A stretch of 64,000 nt of DNA from the NCBI GenBank assembly GCA_018710845.1, contig DVJB01000061.1, positions 1 through 64,000 on the forward strand, given 5' to 3'. The translations under genes and the position numbers were made by a program. Below are positions 58,795 through 64,000 of this stretch, piece after piece. The notes under the pieces are model-generated. The model was not told where the DNA came from. It made no database searches and was given only the letters and a program-made list of their open reading frames with translations. The stretch comes from Candidatus Onthomonas avicola (lineage in GTDB: Bacteria > Bacillota > Clostridia > Oscillospirales > Oscillospiraceae). The stretch's first letter is position 1. Every line of letters starts with the position of its first letter.

Positions 58795-59810
58795 ACATCC
58801 TGGCAGTGGAGTCCTCCTGCGACGAGACCGCCGTCGCCGTCGTGCGCGACGGGCGGACGGTGCTCTCCGACGCGATTGCCTCCCAGGTGGAGATGCACAC
58901 CCTCTACGGCGGCGTCGTGCCCGAGATCGCCTCGCGCAAGCACCTGGAGGCGATCGCCCAGCTCGCCGACCGCGCGCTGGAGGAGGCGGGGCTGACGCGC
59001 CGGGAGATCGACGCGGTCGCCTGTACCTACGCCCCCGGCCTGATCGGCGCGGTGCTGGTGGGGCTGAATTTCGCCAAGGCGGTCTCTTATGCGCTCGATG
59101 TCCCGCTCATCCCGGTGCACCATATCCGCGGGCACATCGCGGCCAACTACATCACCCACCCCGCGCTCGAGCCGCCCTTTCTCTGCCTCTGCGTCTCCGG
59201 CGGCAACACGCTGATCGTGGACGTGGAGGACTATACCCGCCTGCGCCTGCTCGGCGCGACCCGGGACGACGCGGCGGGGGAGTGCTTTGACAAGGTGGCC
59301 CGCGTGCTCGGCATCGGCTACCCCGGCGGCGGCCCGATGGACCGCCTGGCCAAGGGGGGAGACGATCAGAAATATCCTCTCCCGCGCTCCAAGGTGGACG
59401 GCGCGCCGCTGGATATGTCCTTTTCCGGTCTCAAGACGGCGGCGCTCAACCTGATCCACAACGCCGCGCAGAAGGGGGAGGCGCTCGACCTTGCGTCTTT
59501 CGCCGCCTCCTTCGCCGCGGCGGTGAGCGACGAGCTGGTGCCGCGCGTGATGCTGGCGGCCCGGCAGACCGGCCGGCGGAAGATCGCCGCGGCCGGCGGC
59601 GTGGCGGCCAACAGCCGCATCCGCCGCGACCTGGAGAGCGCCTGCCGGGCGGAGGGCTGTGAGCTCTATCTCCCCGAGCTGCGCCTGTGCGGGGACAACG
59701 GGGCGATGATCGGCTGTCAGGGCTACTACGAGTATCAGGCCGGCGCGCGCGCCGGGCTCGACCTCAACGGCTTTGCCAGCCGGCCGGTGGATGCCCCTGG
59801 CTGGGCGTGA
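58791..59810 (+). CDS. tsaD: tRNA threonylcarbamoyltransferase TsaD
   Basis: A 339-residue ASKHA-fold metalloenzyme that transfers the threonylcarbamoyl group to A37 of ANN-decoding tRNAs. It shows ESSCDETAVAVV at the start, the metal-binding VHHIRGHIAANY, SGGNTLIVDV, DDAAGECFDKVARVLGIGYPGG, GGVAANSRIRRD and LCGDNGAMIG. The same t6A base is later modified by MtaB, also encoded in this window. Confidence 0.97.
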   Translation: MNILAVESSCDETAVAVVRDGRTVLSDAIASQVEMHTLYGGVVPEIASRKHLEAIAQLADRALEEAGLTRREIDAVACTYAPGLIGAVLVGLNFAKAVSYALDVPLIPVHHIRGHIAANYITHPALEPPFLCLCVSGGNTLIVDVEDYTRLRLLGATRDDAAGECFDKVARVLGIGYPGGGPMDRLAKGGDDQKYPLPRSKVDGAPLDMSFSGLKTAALNLIHNAAQKGEALDLASFAASFAAAVSDELVPRVMLAARQTGRRKIAAAGGVAANSRIRRDLESACRAEGCELYLPELRLCGDNGAMIGCQGYYEYQAGARAGLDLNGFASRPVDAPGWA

Positions 59811-59834
59811 AACGGTTATGTCAACGCCGCCGGC

Positions 59835-59930
59835 TGTGGAAAACCCGTCCCGCGACGTCCACATCCGACGGGAAAAGCCTTGCGGCGGCTGGATTTTTGC
59901 TGTGGAAAAGCCTGTGCACAATGTGCATAA
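59835..59930. promoter_or_regulatory. Cluster of four DnaA-box-like 9-mers
   Basis: On the minus strand: TTTTCCACA (59835-59843), TTTTCCACA (59901-59909), TTGTGCACA (59913-59921) and TTATGCACA (59922-59930), all in one orientation. Each is one or two bases from TTATCCACA. They lie in the 443-bp gap between tsaD and trpS, which has no gene. No dnaA or dnaN is nearby, so this is not an ordinary oriC. Confidence 0.35.
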
Positions 59931-59982
59931 CTCTTTGTAGAGCGCCGGTTGCCCCCGATATTATGCCGGCGGCGGAGAAGGG

Positions 59983-60078
59983 GCTGTCAAGCGGGCGGCG
60001 GGAATTTCTACTTGGCCGCCTGGGATAAAATGCCGGTCGGGCGCTGTCAGACTTTGTGGGAAATGTCCGCTTGACAGC
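59983..60078. repeat. Spaced inverted repeat between tsaD and trpS
   Basis: GCTGTCAAGCGG (59983-59994) and CCGCTTGACAGC (60067-60078) are perfect 12-bp complements 72 bases apart. The GGCTGTCAA/TTGACAGC ends resemble the last hairpin of the structured repeat element, but the rest does not match. Confidence 0.5.
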
Positions 60079-60161
60079 GCGCCGGCGGGAAAGGGCTATA
60101 CAAGCAGTATTCGCCCCTTTTCGTCTTTGCCAGCGGCGGCAAATTTCGGCGTCTTCTGCGC

Positions 60162-60198
60162 GGGAATGATTGCCATTCCCGGCCGGGTATGCTATAAT
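60162..60198 (+). promoter_or_regulatory. trpS promoter with operator-like palindrome
   Basis: TTGCCA (60170-60175), 17-base spacer, TATAAT (60193-60198). A perfect GGGAATG-N5-CATTCCC inverted repeat (60162-60180) covers the -35. No T-box features (specifier loop, TGGNACC) were seen in the short leader. Confidence 0.65.
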
Positions 60199-60253
60199 TT
60201 ACTATCTGTTTGGATTTGATTTTGCACAGTTTTGGATAAAGGTCGTGTGAAAG

Positions 60254-61252
60254 ATGGAACAAAAGGGAATTATGCTCTCGGGCATCAAGCCCAGCGGCGA
60301 GCTGACGCTCGGCTCCTATCTGGGGGCGATCAAGAATTGGGCGGAGCGGGCCGACCAGTTTGAGTGTTATTATTTCATGGCGGACCTGCACGCCATCACC
60401 GTCCGGCAAAAGCCGGCCGACCTGCGCCGGCGCACGCTCGAGCAGCTGGCACAGTATATCGCCTGCGGGCTGGACCCGGAGCGCAACACGCTGTTCATCC
60501 AGAGCCATGTGCCGCAGCACGCGGAGCTGGGCTGGGTGCTCAACTGCTACGCCATGTTCGGCGAGCTGAGCCGGATGACGCAGTTCAAGGACAAGAGCGC
60601 GAAGAACGCCGACAACATCAACGGCGGCCTGTTCACCTACCCGTCGCTGATGGCGGCCGACATCCTGCTCTATCAGCCGGACTATGTCCCGGTGGGAGAG
60701 GACCAGAAGCAGCACGTCGAGCTGACGCGGACCATTGCGCGGCGCTTTAACAACCTCTATGGCGAGGTGTTCAAGATGCCCGAGCCGTATGTGCCCAAGG
60801 TGGGCGCGCGCATCATGAGCCTGACCGACCCGACGTCCAAGATGAGCAAGTCGGAGGACGCCGACACCGGCCGCGTCTGCCTGATGGACCGCCCGGAGGA
60901 CATCATGCGCGCCTTCAAGCGCGCGGTCACCGACAGCGAGAACACCATCCGCTTTGACCGGGAGAACAAGCCGGGCATCTCCAACCTGATGACCATCTAC
61001 TCCGCCGCCACCGGCCGGAGCTATGAGGAGATCACCCGGGAGTTTGACGGCCGCGGCTACGGGGTGTTCAAAACCGCTGTGGGCGAGAGCGTGGTCGAGC
61101 TGCTGCGCCCGATCCGGGAGCAGAGCGAGCGGCTGCTTGCCGACAAGGGGTATCTCGAGTCGGTCTACCGCGCCGGGGCGGAGAAGGCGGGCCATATCGC
61201 CAATAAGACGCTCCGCAAGGTCTACAAAAAGGTGGGCTTCGTGGCCCGCTGA
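60254..61252 (+). CDS. trpS: Tryptophanyl-tRNA synthetase
   Basis: A 332-residue class I synthetase that charges tRNA(Trp). Landmarks are SGIKPSGELTLGSYLGAI (the HIGH-like region), YFMADLHAIT, YPSLMAADILLY, VPVGEDQKQHVELTR and the KMSKS loop (SKMSKSEDAD). The ribosome site is weak (AAAGG about nine bases upstream). Its promoter overlaps a palindrome. Confidence 0.96.
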   Translation: MEQKGIMLSGIKPSGELTLGSYLGAIKNWAERADQFECYYFMADLHAITVRQKPADLRRRTLEQLAQYIACGLDPERNTLFIQSHVPQHAELGWVLNCYAMFGELSRMTQFKDKSAKNADNINGGLFTYPSLMAADILLYQPDYVPVGEDQKQHVELTRTIARRFNNLYGEVFKMPEPYVPKVGARIMSLTDPTSKMSKSEDADTGRVCLMDRPEDIMRAFKRAVTDSENTIRFDRENKPGISNLMTIYSAATGRSYEEITREFDGRGYGVFKTAVGESVVELLRPIREQSERLLADKGYLESVYRAGAEKAGHIANKTLRKVYKKVGFVAR

Positions 61253-61340
61253 GACGGCCTGACTGCCGGAAGAGCAAGCGGCGGCGGGCGGCGAAGGCCG
61301 TCTGCCGGGCCGCGCAGAAGAAGGAGAACAATCTCGTGTT

Positions 61341-62501
61341 ATGAGCTTGACCAACTATCATTCCATGGCGATTGTCGTGGCCGCGCTGCTGCTGGCGATG
61401 GTGGTCACCATGGTCAGTATGCCGCTGGTGCGCCGTCTTGCCGTCCGGATGGGGGCTATCGACATGCCCGGCGTGGCGGGGACGGACAGCGAACGCCACC
61501 TGCACACCACCCCCACCCCCAGGATGGGCGGGCTGGCCATCTTTCTGGGCTTTTACTGCTCCATGGCGGCGTTCGTCACCATCAATCCGCAGCAGTCGGC
61601 CATGCTGCTCGGAGCGGCGGTGATTGTCCTGCTCGGCATGGTGGACGACGTGCGCGGCCTGTCGGCCAAGGTGAAGCTGGCCGTCCAGATCGTCGCGGCG
61701 GTGATCGCCGTCTCCGGCGGCAGCGTCATCAACTATGTCAGCGTCCCCACCTGGATCTCCGAGAGCGGACACCTGAATCTCGGCTGGCTCTCTGTGCCGG
61801 TCACGGTGGTCTGGATTGTCCTGATCACCAACGCCGTCAACCTGATCGACGGGCTGGACGGCTTGGCCGCCGGCGTATCCGCCATCTCGTCGGTCTGCCT
61901 GGTGGTGGTGGCCCTGGGCTACTCCGACATCACGGTCGCGGTGATCTGCGGCGCGCTGGCCGGCGGGTGCATCGGCTTTCTGCCGTACAACATCAGCCCG
62001 GCGCGCATCTTTATGGGGGATACCGGCTCGACCTTTATTGGCTTTATCCTGGCCGTGGCCTCCATTCAGGGCCTGTTTAAGATCTACGCGATCATCTCCT
62101 TTGTGGTCCCCTTTGTCATGCTGGGCCTTCCCATCTTTGACGTGTGCTTCGCCGTCATCTCCCGCGTGAGCCATGGGGAGAACCCGATGAAGGCCGACCG
62201 CAAGCACGTGCACTACCGCCTGCTGGATATGGGCCTGTCCAAGCAGCAGACGGTGGCGGTGCTCTATCTGGTCTCCGCCTGCCTCGGACTGACGGCGGTG
62301 CTGCTGAGCACGACCGACTGCGGCCGCCTCATTCCGCTGCTGCTGGCCGTGGTGGTGGTGGGCGCCGTCGCCTACCGGCTCTACCGCCACCGCCGCAGCC
62401 TGCTCAAGGGCGGGCAGAGACGGCCGGACCTCGACGTGCGGCCGCGGAAAGAGAACGCTGCCGACCTGGCCCCGACCGACCAGAAAGACGAGCTGGGCTG
62501 A
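61341..62501 (+). CDS. MraY/WecA-family undecaprenyl-phosphate glycosyl-1-phosphate transferase
   Basis: A 386-residue integral membrane enzyme with about 10-11 helices that starts cell-surface polymer synthesis by moving a sugar-1-phosphate to undecaprenyl phosphate (TagO/WecA type). Family motifs are [28 protein letters not shown] (DDxxD-like), [33 protein letters not shown] and the cytoplasmic [12 protein letters not shown] histidines. The last 40 residues are a charged cytoplasmic tail. AAGGAGA lies 12 bases upstream. Confidence 0.93.
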   Translation: MSLTNYHSMAIVVAALLLAMVVTMVSMPLVRRLAVRMGAIDMPGVAGTDSERHLHTTPTPRMGGLAIFLGFYCSMAAFVTINPQQSAMLLGAAVIVLLGMVDDVRGLSAKVKLAVQIVAAVIAVSGGSVINYVSVPTWISESGHLNLGWLSVPVTVVWIVLITNAVNLIDGLDGLAAGVSAISSVCLVVVALGYSDITVAVICGALAGGCIGFLPYNISPARIFMGDTGSTFIGFILAVASIQGLFKIYAIISFVVPFVMLGLPIFDVCFAVISRVSHGENPMKADRKHVHYRLLDMGLSKQQTVAVLYLVSACLGLTAVLLSTTDCGRLIPLLLAVVVVGAVAYRLYRHRRSLLKGGQRRPDLDVRPRKENAADLAPTDQKDELG

Positions 62502-62519
62502 GCTGTCTCAGCTCAGCCC
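62495..62519. terminator. Palindrome across two converging stop codons
   Basis: GGGCTGAGCTG-TCT-CAGCTCAGCCC, a perfect 11-bp stem, contains the transferase stop codon and the 3' end of the convergent hypothetical gene. No T tract follows, but the genes have no other room for a terminator. Confidence 0.55.
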
Positions 62520-62789
62520 CATCAGCAGAACCAGGGCGAGGATGATGAGCCATTCCTCGTCGTCCGATTCCCGGAAGAGATAGATGAGGATCAGCAGGAG
62601 GAGGATGTCCCCCCGGTCCAAGCGGGAGAGGCCCAGTTTGTCCCAGATGCCGGGTCCTCCGGCATTTTTTGCGCCGCCGAGCAGTCCCTGCAGAAAGGAA
62701 AACGGACCGGATGCGCTGCGGCCGCCGGCCGCCGGCTCCTCCGGCTCCAGCGGCCGGTAGCCGTCGTGGGGACAGTATCGGTTATACAT
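62508..62789 (-). CDS. Small hypothetical protein with C-terminal membrane segment
   Basis: A 93-residue protein I do not recognise. It begins MYNRYCPHDGYRPLEP, has a Gly/Ala/Pro-rich middle and ends in hydrophobic stretches (ILLLLILIYLF and LIILALVLLMGL) split by RESDDEEW. It starts inside the end of the upstream gene (8-bp overlap) and is the last of three small genes. Confidence 0.72.
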   Translation of the reverse strand: MYNRYCPHDGYRPLEPEEPAAGGRSASGPFSFLQGLLGGAKNAGGPGIWDKLGLSRLDRGDILLLLILIYLFRESDDEEWLIILALVLLMGLS

Positions 62790-63183
62790 CCTCTCCCCCC
62801 TTGAACAGGCCGAGCGCCGAGCGGATGACGCGGCTGAGACGGGTGATCTGAATGGCCCGCTCCAGTTTTTCCCGCCGCTCCGGGCGCAGGAAGGGGCGAA
62901 GCGCGGCCAGAAGCTGCGTTTTTTCATCCTCGCCGCGGCGGTACTCGCCCAGCAGCGAGACCAGACGTCCCATCGTCCCCGCATCCATTTGACCGAGCAG
63001 CTCGCCCAGCGCGCCGGAGCCCGGCTCCGGCGCGGCGGACGGCTCCTCGGGCGCGGTCCCCTGCGCGTCGGATGTCTCAGACGGGTGGTCCGCGGCGGAC
63101 AGGGAGTTGGCCAGCGCCATAATCTGCTCCATGGCCTCGGGTGAGGAGAGAATCTCGTTTAGTTTTTCCTCAAACTCGGCCAT
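62782..63183 (-). CDS. Small hypothetical helical protein
   Basis: A 133-residue soluble protein. An N-terminal helix (FEEKLNEILSSPEAMEQIMALANSL), an acidic Pro/Ala linker (35-62), then helices (GELLGQMDAGTMGRLVSLLGEY, LLAALRPFLRPERREKLERAIQITRLSRVI). The PEAMEQIM and LLAALRPFL patterns recur in unannotated clostridial proteins, but I cannot name a family. GAGGGGG seven bases upstream fixes the start. It is the middle gene of three. Confidence 0.75.
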   Translation of the reverse strand: MAEFEEKLNEILSSPEAMEQIMALANSLSAADHPSETSDAQGTAPEEPSAAPEPGSGALGELLGQMDAGTMGRLVSLLGEYRRGEDEKTQLLAALRPFLRPERREKLERAIQITRLSRVIRSALGLFKGGEDV

Positions 63184-63204
63184 GCGGACGCCCCCTCTGC
63201 GCGA

Positions 63205-63477
63205 TTACCGGTCCAACTGCTGCTGCATCTGTCCCAGCGCCTGCGCCCCCTCCGGGCTGTCGCTCAGGCTGGAGAGCATGGCTTGCAGGGCGCTGGGGTC
63301 GCCCGCCTTGGCCTGACGCGCCGCCGCGTCCAGGTTGCCCTGGCGCTGCAGCAGGGCGATCAGCCGCCGTGTCTCGGGTGACTGGAGCAGGCGGCGCAGC
63401 TCGGCCGGGCGGCGCAGCAGCTCCGCGGCCTCCGGGCTGCCGAGCGGCGGAGAGCTGGAAGACGGAGATCGAGACAA
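63205..63477 (-). CDS. Small hypothetical helical protein (TTG start)
   Basis: A 90-residue Ser/Ala/Leu/Gln-rich helical protein (LLRRPAELRRLLQSPETRRLIALLQRQGN, then DPSALQAMLSSLSDSPEGAQALGQMQQQL). It shares the short SPE-x-LL helical style of the next gene. Initiation seems to be at a TTG seven bases after AGGAGGG; no in-frame ATG exists before the conserved-looking part. It is the first gene of three. Confidence 0.68.
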   Translation of the reverse strand: MSRSPSSSSPPLGSPEAAELLRRPAELRRLLQSPETRRLIALLQRQGNLDAAARQAKAGDPSALQAMLSSLSDSPEGAQALGQMQQQLDR

Positions 63478-63570
63478 GAAAATCCCTCCTGACGGTTGGC
63501 TTTGTTACCAGTATATGCGCCGCCTGAGGAGATGTGACCGGGCGCGCCGCGGCGCGGGGAGGTTGTTGGG

Positions 63571-64000
63571 ATGAAAATTCTGGTCTGTTCCGATTCCCAC
63601 GGGAACCGGGAGAACCTGCGCTGTGCCATCGAGCGGGAGCGCCCCGCGGTGGTCTTCCACCTTGGGGATGGACGGGCAGATATCCTGCAGGTGATGCGGG
63701 ACTGGCCGGAGATCGAGCTGCACAGTGTCGCCGGCAACTGCGATTGGCGCAGCCGCCAGCGTACGGAGGAGCTCGTGACGCTGGAGGGCTGCCGGTTTCT
63801 GCTCAGCCATGGGCACGAGCACGCGGTCAAGAGCGGGTATGAGAGCTATTTCTCCTACGGCCTGCGCCGGCGGGTAGACGTGCTGCTGGCCGGACATACG
63901 CACGTCCCCTGCGTGAAATGGCAGCGCGGCATTCTGCTGATGAACCCCGGCTCCATCGGCATGGGCACCCGCCCGAGCTACGGCATCCTCGAACCGAGCG
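63571..64000 (+). CDS. YfcE/MJ0936-type phosphodiesterase (partial, runs off window)
   Basis: The first 143 codons of a calcineurin-like phosphodiesterase; no stop codon before the window ends. Metal motifs are CSDSHGN (residues 7-13), HLGDGRAD, GNCDW, LSHGHEH and LAGHTHVP, followed by NPGSIGMG typical of the YfcE/MJ0936 family of about 150-180 residues. GGGGAGG nine bases upstream fixes the start. Divergent from the three small hypothetical genes. Confidence 0.9.
   Translation, partial: MKILVCSDSHGNRENLRCAIERERPAVVFHLGDGRADILQVMRDWPEIELHSVAGNCDWRSRQRTEELVTLEGCRFLLSHGHEHAVKSGYESYFSYGLRRRVDVLLAGHTHVPCVKWQRGILLMNPGSIGMGTRPSYGILEPS

Noticed and set aside
60199..60253. T-box riboswitch upstream of trpS
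   Set aside because: The leader after the promoter is only about 50 bases and lacks the conserved T-box sequence and a terminator.

Overview
The window looks like chromosome of a GC-rich member of the Clostridia, most plausibly an Oscillospiraceae-type gut Firmicute (inference). Reasons: Firmicute gene sets (spmA-spmB, sleB, an AbrB/SpoVT-type regulator, VanW and VanZ proteins, split transketolase, HrcA/CIRCE box), strong AGGAGG-type ribosome binding sites, canonical sigma-A promoters, and high GC at third codon positions. The spore genes point to an endospore-forming lineage. No rRNA, tRNA, CRISPR array, prophage or full insertion sequence was seen.

Layout. 1-0.6 kb: a structured repeat and a coding-like remnant. 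0.6-8.4 kb: sugar metabolism (ROK glucokinase, galM, two-gene transketolase, ROK regulator) with VanW and DUF2461 proteins. 8.5-13.8 kb: C_GCAxxG protein, recG, a fucose/arabinose isomerase-family enzyme, then four tiny DNA-binding proteins in a row. 13.8-19.7 kb: a zinc-ribbon/SH3b/YARHG surface protein, sirtuin, ruvX-DUF1292, an autoregulated HTH/DUF3169 pair, VanZ. 20.0-23.4 kb: rpmG-secE-nusG-rplK-rplA and, behind an L10 leader, rplJ-rplL, followed by the second copy of the repeat.

23.8-31 kb: exonuclease, DEAD-box helicase, and a two-component system with two paralogous secreted proteins and a C39-like peptidase. 31-40 kb: trmN6-type methylase, rsmI, AbrB-like regulator, spmAB, CBS pyrophosphatase, lone serine recombinase, epimerase, small transporter, sleB. 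40-48.5 kb: mtaB, an HPr-like protein, YfbR-type phosphatase, ACT, PFL, YmdB-type phosphodiesterase, lepB, aldo/keto reductase, and htpG under CIRCE. 48.6-55.4 kb: GH3 lipoprotein with a small acidic lipoprotein, PAP2-like protein, a flavodoxin-type pseudogene, a CDF metal exporter behind a riboswitch-like leader, and a TVP38/DedA-like protein. 55.6-64 kb: polA-rimI-tsaD, trpS, a MraY/WecA-family transferase, three small hypothetical proteins and a partial phosphodiesterase.

Most of the window is core housekeeping. The least ordinary signals are: (1) a 216-bp array of six hairpins after rplL, bounded by two exact 30-bp copies of the rplL terminator hairpin and 98% identical over 131 bp to the start of the window; (2) a leader upstream of the CDF exporter that resembles a NiCo (czcD) riboswitch with a terminator; (3) an otherwise intact flavin reductase gene with one in-frame TGA; (4) three paralogous HTH genes plus a ribbon-helix-helix gene with no partner enzyme; and (5) sporulation-sigma-like promoters before spmA and sleB. 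All function calls come from reading motifs and family resemblance; no database search was run.
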